From positions 62,001 to 126,000 of the forward strand of contig JAGYOH010000007.1 in the NCBI GenBank assembly GCA_018399635.1: 64,000 bases of DNA, given 5' to 3'. The translations under genes were made by a program, and so were the position numbers. The notes under the pieces were generated by a model. The model saw only the letters and a list, made by a program, of their open reading frames with translations. It had not been told where the DNA came from and did no database searches. Source of the DNA: Clostridia bacterium (lineage in GTDB: Bacteria; Bacillota; Clostridia; Peptostreptococcales; Acidaminobacteraceae). Of this stretch, positions 37,014 through 46,158 are shown in pieces. How positions within the stretch are numbered: position 1 is the first letter of the stretch; the number at the start of each line of letters is the position of its first letter.

Positions 37014-37290
37014 ATTCAGCATATACACTGACTTGTTTCTTGTCTTTGCCTTTTCGTTCGTACTTAACAAATCCCGAAACAGTAGCGAACAAAGTGTCAT
37101 CTCCACCTTTTCCTACGTTGATTCCAGGATGAATCTTGGTTCCTCTCTGACGAACCAAAATGCTGCCTGCACTGACAAATTGCCCATCCGACTTCTTGAC
37201 GCCCAGACGTTTCGCATGAGAGTCCCGGCCGTTCTTGGAACTACCGACACCCTTTTTACTGGCAAACAATTGTAAATTGAATTTCAACAT
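37012..37290 (-). CDS. rpmA: 50S ribosomal protein L27 (with cleavable N-terminal extension)
   Basis: Large-subunit protein near the peptidyl-transferase centre, 92 residues as encoded. The N-terminus [16 protein letters not shown] matches the Firmicute extension removed by the Prp protease, giving mature SKKGVG. Then [16 protein letters not shown] and [14 protein letters not shown] follow, all canonical. prp lies just upstream with 3 bases between. AGGAGG precedes the ATG. Confidence 0.98.
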   Translation of the reverse strand: MLKFNLQLFASKKGVGSSKNGRDSHAKRLGVKKSDGQFVSAGSILVRQRGTKIHPGINVGKGGDDTLFATVSGFVKYERKGKDKKQVSVYAE

Positions 37291-37293
37291 CCT

Positions 37294-37626
37294 TTACACC
37301 TCCTCATCGAGAAGTTCCACAAAGTCACCGTATATCTCCACGATGCCCTGCATCCCTATACTGATGGTTTTAAAAACCCTTTGAATTTCCTTGTCCCGCC
37401 AGTGAGAATCCTCACGGCTCAGTTCAAGACTTAAAAGCCCTTCCTCCGATTCCACTATTTCCGGTTCCTGCGGGTAAATATCCAGGATCCCGTTGACCAG
37501 GGTATAGGCCAGGGCCGAGACGGCGGCGCATACGATATCCTCGCCGGACTCTGCATATTCCGCATGTCCCTTGGATTCAAAGTAATAGTAGTGATCCTGG
37601 TCCTTGATGAATCTGACCGAGATCAT
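37294..37626 (-). CDS. prp: Ribosomal-processing cysteine protease Prp
   Basis: Cleaves the N-terminal extension of L27. The 110-residue protein has the catalytic His in SKGHAEYAESGEDIVCAAVSAL and the catalytic Cys in the same motif, 12 residues later, as in the YsxB/Prp family. It lies between rplU and rpmA, the conserved Firmicute location, which places the protease next to its substrate gene. Start ATG 37626 is two bases after the rplU stop. Confidence 0.96.
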   Translation of the reverse strand: MISVRFIKDQDHYYYFESKGHAEYAESGEDIVCAAVSALAYTLVNGILDIYPQEPEIVESEEGLLSLELSREDSHWRDKEIQRVFKTISIGMQGIVEIYGDFVELLDEEV

Positions 37627-37628
37627 GA

Positions 37629-37940
37629 CTACAGGCTGATTTTATCGATCTTGACTTGAGTAAACGGTTGACGATGGCCTTGCTTCTTGCGGTAGTCTTT
37701 TTTGGCCTTGTACTTGAAAATGATCACTTTTTTCTGTTTGCCGGTCTTGAGTATCGTGGCTTCGACCTTGGCGTTTTCGATATAAGGCCTGCCTACCGTC
37801 AAACCCTCGTCTCCAGAAATCATCAATACTTTTTCAAAAGCTACGACTTCGCCATCGGCTGCTTTGACTTTTTCAATGAAGATGGTTTCGCCTTCTTCTA
37901 CCCGGTATTGCTTGCCGCCGGTTTCAATGATTGCATACAT
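37629..37940 (-). CDS. rplU: 50S ribosomal protein L21
   Basis: 23S rRNA-binding protein of 103 residues: [18 protein letters not shown] at the start, [15 protein letters not shown], and the end [24 protein letters not shown], all signature. A strong GGGAGG lies upstream. It heads rplU-prp-rpmA(-obgE-yhbY) and carries an autoregulatory leader and a promoter of its own. Confidence 0.98.
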   Translation of the reverse strand: MYAIIETGGKQYRVEEGETIFIEKVKAADGEVVAFEKVLMISGDEGLTVGRPYIENAKVEATILKTGKQKKVIIFKYKAKKDYRKKQGHRQPFTQVKIDKISL

Positions 37941-37944
37941 GTTT

Positions 37945-38030
37945 TTTTACCTCCCTATCCATAGACTCGCCAGCTCAGGTATCCGGATAATCCCGGATTT
38001 CGACCTTTTCTGCGCGGTTACCCAGGTACA
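37945..38030 (-). ncRNA. L21 leader (ribosomal protein autoregulatory leader)
   Basis: The 5' UTR of rplU contains conserved-looking elements: GGGTAACCGCGCAG, an ATCCGGGATTATCCGGAT helix and GAGCTGGCGAGTC just before GGGAGG. This resembles the Firmicute L21 leader motif, thought to bind L21. The assignment rests on position and remembered consensus. Confidence 0.72.
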
Positions 38031-38033
38031 TAT

Positions 38034-38061
38034 ATTATCATACTGCACCCCAAAAAGTCAA
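38034..38061 (-). promoter_or_regulatory. Promoter of the rplU operon
   Basis: The minus strand reads TTGACT (38061-38056), a 16-base spacer and GATAAT (38039-38034), placing the transcript start at the 5' end of the L21 leader. The -35 abuts the stop of the RNase G-like gene. Confidence 0.62.
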
Positions 38062-38063
38062 TC

Positions 38064-39260
38064 TTATTTCGCGACTTGAATCTTGAATTCCGCCACCCCG
38101 TTGTCGAAGTCGAAGGCCAGGGGCACCTCAAAAGCCCTCCTGATCGCTTCAAGATCCTTTGCCAGGGGGTAGTAGCTCCCGCTGAGGGTGATTTTCAGAG
38201 CCGTCGCACCGGTATGCTCCAGCAGATAGGCGATTCTGAGATAGAGTCTTTCCAGCAGGAGGGCGGCCTGGGAATAGTCCCCTATGGCCCCCCCCTCCAC
38301 CCGGACGGTGAGCTCCAGGATTCCCAGATGGGAAATCCCATGGTGTTTCACGGCGGGGGTCCCACTGAGAATCTGCTTGACCCAGCCGTTGAACTGTCCC
38401 AGTTCCCAGGGGTCGTTCATGGTGATCAGGTCCACCAGAATCACCCCCTGCAGCCTTCTTAAAAGTATTTCCGACAGGGTCCAGGTGAAGATTTCCTGGT
38501 TGATCCTCAGATAGGGATGGGGACCGTCGTAGCGGAACTGGTGGGAGTCGAAGTCAATGACATGTCCCAGGCGGGTCTTTTCAAAATGGACCCTGAAGCC
38601 CTTGGGGTGAACCATGGTGGTGGCCAGGTGGTCCAGCAGGACCTCTTCAAGATTCAGAATGTCATTGAGATCGGTCAGCCTTTCCAGGACATGCTCCTGG
38701 GGCGCCTCGTGGATCAACCGGTCCGAATCCTTGATTGCGGCCCTTTCAAGGGCTCTTTGATGAGCCCCGGCCAGCCTGGTCATTTCCTCCCTCAGGGTCT
38801 CATCGGAAAGGGTTTCAGCACGGGTTCTGAACAAGAACCCCCGGCGGTCCTTGAAGGTCTCCTTGAGGCTCGCCACCTGGTCCCCGGGAAGTTTTTTGCT
38901 GAAGCGGTTTCTGGTCTCCTCGGGAAAATATATCACCCCGGCCCCCTTGTAATAGGGCTCGTCACTGACCCGGTAACCCTTGTCATCCCTGGGCTCCTTC
39001 ACCACCACCAGGGGCAGGACCTCCCCGACCCTCAAGGATTTCCGGGTCTTGAGCAGGCCCTCATGACCGTCGAATGCTACGAAGTAGGCCCCCAGTTCCC
39101 TCAGCCGGCTCCGGACTTTTCCAGTATAGACCTCATGGATGACCGGAACCTTTTTCGCGCTCCTGATCCGAATCTCCATGAGGGTCTCTTTCTCGTAGAT
39201 GAAGGCTTTTTCCAGCTGCCATCCGGTGTAGACCCTGGCTGTTTTTTCAGTATAGCTCAA
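38064..39260 (-). CDS. Ribonuclease E/G-like protein
   Basis: Endoribonuclease of the RNase G/CafA family, 398 residues. It has a degenerate S1-like N-terminus (VPVIHEVYTGKVRSRLRELGAYFVAFDG), a central FLFRTRAETLSDETL and a catalytic region GVILVDLITMND. It has no cysteine zinc-link, so it is a shortened, divergent member and activity is not certain. The TTG start at 39260 has AAAGGACGGGG upstream and overlaps the preceding gene by 14 bases. Its place just before rplU is conserved in Clostridia. Confidence 0.85.
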   Translation of the reverse strand: MSYTEKTARVYTGWQLEKAFIYEKETLMEIRIRSAKKVPVIHEVYTGKVRSRLRELGAYFVAFDGHEGLLKTRKSLRVGEVLPLVVVKEPRDDKGYRVSDEPYYKGAGVIYFPEETRNRFSKKLPGDQVASLKETFKDRRGFLFRTRAETLSDETLREEMTRLAGAHQRALERAAIKDSDRLIHEAPQEHVLERLTDLNDILNLEEVLLDHLATTMVHPKGFRVHFEKTRLGHVIDFDSHQFRYDGPHPYLRINQEIFTWTLSEILLRRLQGVILVDLITMNDPWELGQFNGWVKQILSGTPAVKHHGISHLGILELTVRVEGGAIGDYSQAALLLERLYLRIAYLLEHTGATALKITLSGSYYPLAKDLEAIRRAFEVPLAFDFDNGVAEFKIQVAK

Positions 39261-39909
39261 CCAATTCCCCGTCCTTTGTTTTATAGAGCTTCTCCCGCTT
39301 GATGTCCAGCTTCTCAGGAGGAAAATCAAAGAGTTCCTCCATCAGCACCAAGGGTTTGAGATTGGAAACGCTGCCGGTATCCAGGCTCATGAAAATCGAA
39401 TCTGCCTGCTGGTCATAGGCAAGGTCCTTGACCTGGGGTCTGATATCCACCTCGTTGTAACGCCCTTTTTTGGTCCTTTTCCTGATCAGATGGGTTTCCC
39501 GGCTCAAAAACTCCCGGATCCCCTCCTCGATCTCCCGGGGAGAAACCGGCAGGTTGAGGGTCACGGTATAATCACTCCTGACCACTTCTTTCATCAGGGA
39601 GGGTGGTTTTTCCAGGATTTTTCCCTTCAGGAGAATGAACTCCTCCGGGAAAAACCTTCTCTGATCCCTGATCAGTCCTCCGGTATCGATGGCCTCGGCC
39701 AGCTCCACATGGACGACCTCGTAATCACTGAGGGAGCCCACCGGCAGAGGAGCGGCAAAGGAAATGTTGGGATGGGGATTGAATCCGTGGGAAAAGGCCA
39801 GGGGGACCCTGGCTCTTCTCAGGGACCGCTCCAGCATCTTGTGGGTCTCAAGGTGGGAGAGGAATCTGAGATTTCCGGTTTTTCGGGCCAGCAGCTGCAG
39901 ATAAGCCAT
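39247..39909 (-). CDS. TIGR03936-family radical-SAM-associated protein (DUF2344)
   Basis: Protein of 220 residues with the family start AYLQLLARKTGNLRFLSHLET and the block SHGFNPHPNISFAAPLPVG. It is nearly always encoded next to the TIGR03960 radical SAM protein and sometimes fused to it. Here the pair overlap as TGATG, indicating coupled translation. GGGAGGTG lies inside the upstream gene. Biochemical function is not established; context with RNase G and ribosomal protein genes suggests RNA or ribosome modification. Confidence 0.92.
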   Translation of the reverse strand: MAYLQLLARKTGNLRFLSHLETHKMLERSLRRARVPLAFSHGFNPHPNISFAAPLPVGSLSDYEVVHVELAEAIDTGGLIRDQRRFFPEEFILLKGKILEKPPSLMKEVVRSDYTVTLNLPVSPREIEEGIREFLSRETHLIRKRTKKGRYNEVDIRPQVKDLAYDQQADSIFMSLDTGSVSNLKPLVLMEELFDFPPEKLDIKREKLYKTKDGELVELY

Positions 39910-41720
39910 CAACACACCTCCCCGAGATGTCCCTGGTTGACGCCGCAGGCGGTGCATCCCCCGCGACAGTCCCGAGTCAGCTCAGCCCGCTTGGATTTTT
40001 CATTTTCCTGGATGAGGTAGGCCTTGGTGACCCCGGACTCGATGTGGTCCCAGGGCAGGATTTCCTCATAATCCCTTTTTCTGGTATAGAACTCCGGATC
40101 AATCCCCTGACCCTCGAAAATGGCCATCCAGTGGTCGAAGTCAAAAAATTCCTGCCAGCCGTCAAAGCGGATTCCCTCCTCGACAGCCTGCACCAGAATC
40201 CGGTTGAGCCGACGGTCCCCCCTGGCGAAAACCCCTTCGAGATAACTGCTCCTGGGATCGTGGTACTGGTACTTGAAGGTCTTGTACCTCAAGGCGTCCT
40301 TGAGATAGTTTTCTTTCTTCCTGAGGGCCTCGAGGGTATCGAAGGCTTCCCACTGGAAGGGGGTGTGGGGCTTGGGAACGAAAACCGAGGTGGAAATGGT
40401 CAGGGTCAGCCGTTTTCTGCCTGAAGCCTCCTTGTAGAGGGCCTCGATCCTTCTGGCGATGGTTCTGATGGCCTCGACATCCGCCATGGTTTCCGTCGGC
40501 AGACCCAGCATGAAGTAGAGCTTGACCCGGTCCCATCCGAGAGAAAAAATGCTTTCCATGGTGGTGTAGAGATCCTCTTCGGTGACCCCCTTGTTGATCA
40601 CATCCCTCAGCCGCTGGCTCCCCGCTTCCACGGCAAAGGTCAGTCCGGTCTTTCTGACCTTCTGCACCTCCTTGAGCACCTCCACGGAATAGGAATCCAA
40701 CCTGAGGGAGGGGAGGGAGATCCCCACCTTGTTGGTCTCGTGCTCTGTCATGAGATCCGTGATCAAGGGCCCGATTTTCGAATAGTCCAGGGTGCTCAGC
40801 GAGGTCAGGGAAATCTCCTCATAGCCGGTGGCGGCGATGAGTTCCCGGGCCTCCCGGGCGATCACCTCCGGGGTTTTCTCCCTGACGGGCCGATAGATCA
40901 TCCCTGCCTGGCAAAAACGGCAGCCGGCGGTACAGCCTCTGAAAATCTCCACCACCGCCCGGTCGTGGACCACGTCCATGAAGGGGACGATCATTCTTGG
41001 GGGATAATAGGCCTCATTCATGTCCTTGAGGATCCTTTTGCCGATTTTTCCGGGAATTCCCTCCACGGTGGGATGAAAATCCTTGATTCGGCCATCCTCT
41101 TCATAGGTGACCTCATAGAACCCGGGCACATAGACCCCCGGTACCCTGGCCGCCGCCAGGAGGAATTTTTCCTTGTCCCGGCCCACCTCCTTGTAAAGCT
41201 CGAGGAGTTCCAGGGTGACCTCCTCCCCCTCACCGATGACAAACAAGTCCACGATCAGGGCCAGGGGCTCGGGATTGTAGCCACAGGAGCCTCCCGCCAT
41301 GATGACGGGCTCCCCGGGACCCCGGTCCCCTGCATAGTAGGGGATGCCGGAGAGCTTGAGCATGTTGAGGATGTTGGTGTAGCTGAGTTCGTACTGCAGG
41401 GTGAAACCGATGAAGTCCATGTCTCTCAGGGGGCTCTTGGTTTCCAGGGTGAAAAGATCCAGTCCCCGCTCCACCAGGTGCTTTTCCAGGTCCACCCAGG
41501 GTGAAAAGACCCGCTCGCAGAAAATGTCCTCCTGGTCATTGAGCAGATTGTACAGGATGTGCATGCCGAGGTGGGACATCCCCACCTCGTAGATGTCCGG
41601 AAAGGCGAAGGCAAATCGGATCATTTCTGGAGAGAGGGGCTTGAGAACCTGATTGAACTCTCCCCCCATGTAGCGACTGGGTTTTTCGGACAAATAGATG
41701 ATTTCTTCTAATGGTTTCAT
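39909..41720 (-). CDS. TIGR03960-family radical SAM protein with B12-binding-like N-terminus
   Basis: Radical SAM enzyme of 603 residues. The N-terminal part resembles a cobalamin-binding-like domain (FPDIYEVGMSHLGMHILYNLLN). The radical SAM cluster motif is FRGCTAGCRFCQAG near residue 265, followed by VEAGSQRLRDVINKG and LYFMLGLPTET. The C-terminal CRGGCTACG adds a second cysteine cluster. The reaction is unknown. It is translationally coupled to the TIGR03936 gene and lies 13 bases after rodA. Confidence 0.92.
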   Translation of the reverse strand: MKPLEEIIYLSEKPSRYMGGEFNQVLKPLSPEMIRFAFAFPDIYEVGMSHLGMHILYNLLNDQEDIFCERVFSPWVDLEKHLVERGLDLFTLETKSPLRDMDFIGFTLQYELSYTNILNMLKLSGIPYYAGDRGPGEPVIMAGGSCGYNPEPLALIVDLFVIGEGEEVTLELLELYKEVGRDKEKFLLAAARVPGVYVPGFYEVTYEEDGRIKDFHPTVEGIPGKIGKRILKDMNEAYYPPRMIVPFMDVVHDRAVVEIFRGCTAGCRFCQAGMIYRPVREKTPEVIAREARELIAATGYEEISLTSLSTLDYSKIGPLITDLMTEHETNKVGISLPSLRLDSYSVEVLKEVQKVRKTGLTFAVEAGSQRLRDVINKGVTEEDLYTTMESIFSLGWDRVKLYFMLGLPTETMADVEAIRTIARRIEALYKEASGRKRLTLTISTSVFVPKPHTPFQWEAFDTLEALRKKENYLKDALRYKTFKYQYHDPRSSYLEGVFARGDRRLNRILVQAVEEGIRFDGWQEFFDFDHWMAIFEGQGIDPEFYTRKRDYEEILPWDHIESGVTKAYLIQENEKSKRAELTRDCRGGCTACGVNQGHLGEVC

Positions 41721-41732
41721 AACATTCTCCTA

Positions 41733-42848
41733 TCAATAAAAGAAGCTGTTGCGCTTTCTTCTCATAAACACATTCTGCACCAGGCCGATGGCCATCATGC
41801 TGGTGATGATGGAACTGCCGCCGTAGCTCATGAAGGGCAGCGTGATCCCGGTGACCGGCATCAGTCCCATGGTCATGCCGATGTTCTCGAAAATCTGAAA
41901 GAAAAACAGGGCCAGTATCCCGACGGTGATGAGGGAGCCAAAGACGTCCTTGGCCCGGTTGCCGTTGTAGAAGATTTTGAGCAGCAAGGCCCCGTACAGG
42001 AAGATGATTACGGCGCCGCCGACAAATCCCAGTTCCTCCACCGCCACGGCAAAAATAAAGTCGGTTTCCTGGACCGGCAGATACTGGTAGCGGTGATAGA
42101 TGCCTTGAAAAAGTCCCTTGCCGTAGACCTCCCCGGAACCGATGGTGATCTTGCTCTGCATCACGTGGTAATTCCCGGGCAGGGTGGGATCATTGGGATT
42201 CATGAAGGCCTCGATCCGCTCCAGCTGGTGGGACTTGAGAAACCTCAGACTGAAGGGAACGACCGCCACCACGACGGCCAGGCCCAGGGCCATGATCCTG
42301 TAACTGAGTCCGGCGTAGAAAATCATGGCCAGGGCGATGATGACGAAGACCAGGCCGCTGCCCAGATCCGGTTGCAGCAGCAGCAGCCCCACAAAGGGCG
42401 ACAGCATCAAAAGAGCCAGGAAAAGATCGATGAGGTGGTTTCCTTCCTTGAAGCGGTTTTCAAGAAATTTCGCATAGGCGATGATGAAGCCCAGCTTGGC
42501 CACCTCGGAGGTCTGGAAATCAATGACCCCGAGACTGATCCAGCTTCTGGCCCCGCCCCGGATGACGCCGAGTCCCGGCACATACACGAGAAGCAGCAGC
42601 ACGATGGAAGTCACGTAGATCACCTTGTAGAAATCACCCAGGGTGCTGTAATCCACAGCCATCACCACCACCATGGCCACCATGCCCAGGGCGAAACTCA
42701 AGCACTGGACCTTGACCTGCCGGGTCACTCCCACCTCAGGCACGTTGGTGGCTGTGGCGATGATCAGGATTCCCAGACCGAAAATAATCACAATCAAAAG
42801 GATGAGACTGTAGTCGATGTTCTTAATCAGTTTCTTGTTGATCTGCAT
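41733..42848 (-). CDS. rodA: RodA peptidoglycan glycosyltransferase
   Basis: SEDS-family polymerase that extends glycan strands in the elongasome. The 371-residue protein has about ten membrane segments and the family motifs LGVIRGGARSWISLG, LQPDLGSGLV, YQYLPVQETDFIFAV and GITLPFMSYGGSS. The start overlaps the PBP2 gene by 26 bases, with GGAGGTGG upstream, so the polymerase and its partner transpeptidase are coupled. Confidence 0.96.
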   Translation of the reverse strand: MQINKKLIKNIDYSLILLIVIIFGLGILIIATATNVPEVGVTRQVKVQCLSFALGMVAMVVVMAVDYSTLGDFYKVIYVTSIVLLLLVYVPGLGVIRGGARSWISLGVIDFQTSEVAKLGFIIAYAKFLENRFKEGNHLIDLFLALLMLSPFVGLLLLQPDLGSGLVFVIIALAMIFYAGLSYRIMALGLAVVVAVVPFSLRFLKSHQLERIEAFMNPNDPTLPGNYHVMQSKITIGSGEVYGKGLFQGIYHRYQYLPVQETDFIFAVAVEELGFVGGAVIIFLYGALLLKIFYNGNRAKDVFGSLITVGILALFFFQIFENIGMTMGLMPVTGITLPFMSYGGSSIITSMMAIGLVQNVFMRRKRNSFFY

Positions 42849-45660
42849 CCTGAGCCACCTCCACCCCTAGATAATGGGCCATGATATCCCTGGCGATGGG
42901 GGTGCCGTAGGCACCATGCCCTCCCTGAGGGATAAACACGACCACGGCGATCCGGGGATCCTCATAGGGGGCGAACCCCACGAACCAGGCATAGGAATCA
43001 AAGGTATCCCGATGACTGTTGATTTCAGTATCCGTCAGATTGTTGTCGCTCAGTTCCTTGATGGCCTGCCGCATGGCCTTGGCTTCATCAATGTAGCCGC
43101 CGGCAAAGAGGCGCTGCATCAGGTCCTCCATCTCTTCGACGGTTTGCGGATCATCCGATTCGTTTTTGATTTTCTGATAGGAGGCCAGCTCCTCGTTGCG
43201 TTGGCGCAGAATCTCATCGGTGCGGGCCAGGACCTCAGCCAGAAGGAGCTCAGGATCGATCTTCTCAAGATTCTCCTGGAGATAGACGATTTCATCAGCC
43301 GGGGGGATATTCCCCTCCTTCTCGGCGGTTCCGGTCTTCGCCCCCACATTGACGGGGAAATCGTAGAAATACCGTCTTGCGGTCCCTTCAGTGCCCTGGG
43401 CCACCCGGTACATGCCCTCCCGGACAGCCTTCAGGGTATCGGATTCAAAAATGCGGTCCTCCATGGGCTGGTTGCGGTCCTTGATCAGGGTGAGGGGGTA
43501 CAGATAGCCGTCATTGGCGACGGTCATGATATACCGGGCCATTTGAAGGGGGGTGTACATGTGGTCCCCCTGGCCGATGGAGAGGTTGAGGGTATCCGCC
43601 TCGTACCAGCCGATGCGGTCGAAATAATCGTACTTGATGATATCCGCCAGACGGGCCACCTGGGTGTAGTCTCCCAGGGCTCCGAGGTCCATGAGCTTGA
43701 GAATCAGTTCATTCCGGCCGGGCCTGGCTTCACCCCAGGAGAGTATCTCGTTGATGAGGGCCTCCTTTTGGTGGGTCAGGGCCATGTCCTCAGCAGGAAA
43801 GAAGTCATCCATGATTTCATTGAGCTTGATTCTCAGACCCCAGAGAATCGACCTGGTCTTGCTCTCCTTGCTGGGAACGCCCTTGACGGTTTCTCCGATT
43901 TCAATTCCCGAAGCCTCTCCCAGGCCGAAGGCCTCGGTGTAGTCGAGGAGGATGTCGGTATTCATCTCGATGCCCAGGGGCAGGTTCTTGTGATAGTCGG
44001 TTCCCGTGGAAACGTTGAAGAAATAATAGTTGCAGGAGACCTCCAGAGCCTTGTACAGATCCGTGGGCCCGTGGACCTGGTGATAGTCGTTCCATATCCA
44101 GCACCCGAAGGTGTTGTTGCCGATTTCCACATACCCGTCGGAATAGAGCTTCCTCCCGGGGTCGAGGCCCTGCTCCACGGCGGCGCTGCCGGTGACCATT
44201 TTATAGGTGGATCCGGGCTGGACCGCCGTCAGGGTGGCGGTATTGTAAAGGGGTCTCGCCCCCAGGGGATTGTTGGGGTTCAGCGGTTGCAGAGACTCCC
44301 AGTCCTTCGAACTGATACCGGTTGAAAAGAGATTCAAATCATAGGAGGGATAGTTGGCCAGGGCCAGGATTTCACCGTTTTTCACATCGATCACCACCGC
44401 CGAGCCGGATTCCGCCTTGGGAAAAGCATCGAAGCTCACGGCGCCGAAGGGATCCTCGTAATCTCCCCCGGCCTGGATGCGGTTGATCCACTTTTCAAGG
44501 GCCTCCTCCGCGACCTGCTGCAGTCCGATATCGATGGTGAGCGTCATGTCGTCTCCGGCGACGGGCTTGACCGCCGTCAGGGAATCGATGGCCTCGTCGG
44601 CATCCTTGACATACTGGCCGTAGACATCCACCTCGATGAATTTATGGCCGTCGGTCCCCACCAGGATATCCTCGAAAACCCCTTCGATGCCCACCTTGCC
44701 GATGATGTCGCTGCGCTTGTAACCCCTTTGTTCCACATACTTTTCAATCTCCGACGCCGAGGAAATCTTGCCCAGATAGCCCAGCACATGGGCTGCAAGA
44801 TCCTCGTAGGGATAGTAACGGATGGGGTCGATGGAGATGCTGATCCCGGGAAAATCCATGCCCAGCTCTTCAATGCGGACCACCGTGGATTCCTTGATAT
44901 CCGTCGCCACCGGGATGGGGTTGAAAGCGAGATAGCCCTGGGTTTTCATGGCATACCTGAGGGTCAGCACCTTCAGGGCATCCTCCTGGGACAGGGTCTC
45001 GGCGATATGATACTGGCTCAGATTCCTGAGCCGTTCATAAGCCTCCTCGGGGGTGGTCCCGGGAGGGAGGCCGTAGGAGGCGAGAAAATCGTCCTTTTGC
45101 ATTTCGTCGAGGTATTTCATGGTGCGAACGGAAATCGGCAGCTGGATCCCCTTCTGCAGCAGGAATTCCTGGGTCTCGTAGACATCGAGTTCCTGGGAAA
45201 TCTGCTCTCTCAAGCGAATGTCGTCAAAAACCATCTCGGCCGGCACATAGCCGCTGTAGCCGTTGTTCCTCAGCCACTCCTCAATATTGAGATCGTATTG
45301 GTATCTCAGCCTTCCCTCATGCTCAACAATGGGAAATCCGATGACCTTCTCCTGATTGCTTTCCAGCAGGTCGATGATTCCCACCGCCACCCTGTTCAAG
45401 GTCTCGGGGTCGAGGGAATCCCCCATGAAATCCACGGTGAAGCTGGGAAGATTGCCCGCCAGCAGCACCCCGTTGCGGTCAAAGATCTCTCCCCGCTTGG
45501 CTTCGATATCGATCTTTTTGATGCGGTTGTTCAGCGCCAGCTCAGAATACATGGCTCCGTTGACCACCGTCAGGTTCATCAAGCGCATGACCAGAAGCAC
45601 CATGGCCGCCAGAATCAAGACTGAAATGAAATTTTTACGGTCAAATATTTTTTTCAACAT
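42823..45660 (-). CDS. mrdA: Penicillin-binding protein 2, elongasome transpeptidase (enlarged)
   Basis: Class B PBP partnered with RodA, 945 residues against about 600-700 in most bacteria. It has an N-terminal anchor (FISVLILAAMVLLVMRLM), a long non-catalytic region, the active-site Ser in VQPGSTYKMV near 483, SCNYYF near 542 and the KTGTAEK motif near 774. Two helical, charged inserts stand out: about 585-690 inside the transpeptidase domain and about 783-883 just after KTGT. All catalytic motifs are intact, and large clostridial PBP2 proteins are known. It overlaps rodA and follows mreD by 9 bases. Confidence 0.94.
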   Translation of the reverse strand: MLKKIFDRKNFISVLILAAMVLLVMRLMNLTVVNGAMYSELALNNRIKKIDIEAKRGEIFDRNGVLLAGNLPSFTVDFMGDSLDPETLNRVAVGIIDLLESNQEKVIGFPIVEHEGRLRYQYDLNIEEWLRNNGYSGYVPAEMVFDDIRLREQISQELDVYETQEFLLQKGIQLPISVRTMKYLDEMQKDDFLASYGLPPGTTPEEAYERLRNLSQYHIAETLSQEDALKVLTLRYAMKTQGYLAFNPIPVATDIKESTVVRIEELGMDFPGISISIDPIRYYPYEDLAAHVLGYLGKISSASEIEKYVEQRGYKRSDIIGKVGIEGVFEDILVGTDGHKFIEVDVYGQYVKDADEAIDSLTAVKPVAGDDMTLTIDIGLQQVAEEALEKWINRIQAGGDYEDPFGAVSFDAFPKAESGSAVVIDVKNGEILALANYPSYDLNLFSTGISSKDWESLQPLNPNNPLGARPLYNTATLTAVQPGSTYKMVTGSAAVEQGLDPGRKLYSDGYVEIGNNTFGCWIWNDYHQVHGPTDLYKALEVSCNYYFFNVSTGTDYHKNLPLGIEMNTDILLDYTEAFGLGEASGIEIGETVKGVPSKESKTRSILWGLRIKLNEIMDDFFPAEDMALTHQKEALINEILSWGEARPGRNELILKLMDLGALGDYTQVARLADIIKYDYFDRIGWYEADTLNLSIGQGDHMYTPLQMARYIMTVANDGYLYPLTLIKDRNQPMEDRIFESDTLKAVREGMYRVAQGTEGTARRYFYDFPVNVGAKTGTAEKEGNIPPADEIVYLQENLEKIDPELLLAEVLARTDEILRQRNEELASYQKIKNESDDPQTVEEMEDLMQRLFAGGYIDEAKAMRQAIKELSDNNLTDTEINSHRDTFDSYAWFVGFAPYEDPRIAVVVFIPQGGHGAYGTPIARDIMAHYLGVEVAQDADQQETD

Positions 45661-45669
45661 GACTGAACC

Positions 45670-46158
45670 TCATCTTCTGGATTCCCTTTCAACCCATCGC
45701 TTCATCAGCGGCAGGACCATCAGGGCACTCAAACTGTTGTAGACCGCCTCCAGACCCGCAGTGGACAAGACGACGCCGATACTGCGGTACTGGTCTCTTA
45801 GAAAAATCACCGTCATGAAAAAAATCAGATGATACAAAATGGTGGCTATCACGACTCCCGCCACCACACTGATCCGGTTTTCTCCGAAATACATTTCCTT
45901 GAACAGATAAAAAAACAGCGTGATCAGCAGGTAGACCAGCATGTTGGTCCCCAGGGCCTTGGCGGAAAACAGATCCTGGAGAAATCCCGCCATCAGGGCG
46001 AATTTCAGTCCTGAATGATCCTTGAGGAGCAACACCATCAACAGGAGGACCACCAGAATCAGATTGGGAATCACCCCCATGATTCGCAACTGGGAGACCA
46101 TCGTGGTTTGAAGGGTGAAGACCAGCAGAGCCGCGAAAATCACCTCGTGGTTTTTCAA
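45670..46158 (-). CDS. mreD: Rod shape-determining protein MreD
   Basis: Small membrane protein of 162 residues with about five hydrophobic segments (NLILVVLLLMVLLLKDHSG, YLLITLFFYLFKEM). It starts at TTG immediately after the mreC stop, with its GGGGAGGTG site inside mreC. The identity rests on hydropathy and its place between mreC and PBP2, since MreD sequences are poorly conserved. Confidence 0.9.
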   Translation of the reverse strand: MKNHEVIFAALLVFTLQTTMVSQLRIMGVIPNLILVVLLLMVLLLKDHSGLKFALMAGFLQDLFSAKALGTNMLVYLLITLFFYLFKEMYFGENRISVVAGVVIATILYHLIFFMTVIFLRDQYRSIGVVLSTAGLEAVYNSLSALMVLPLMKRWVERESRR

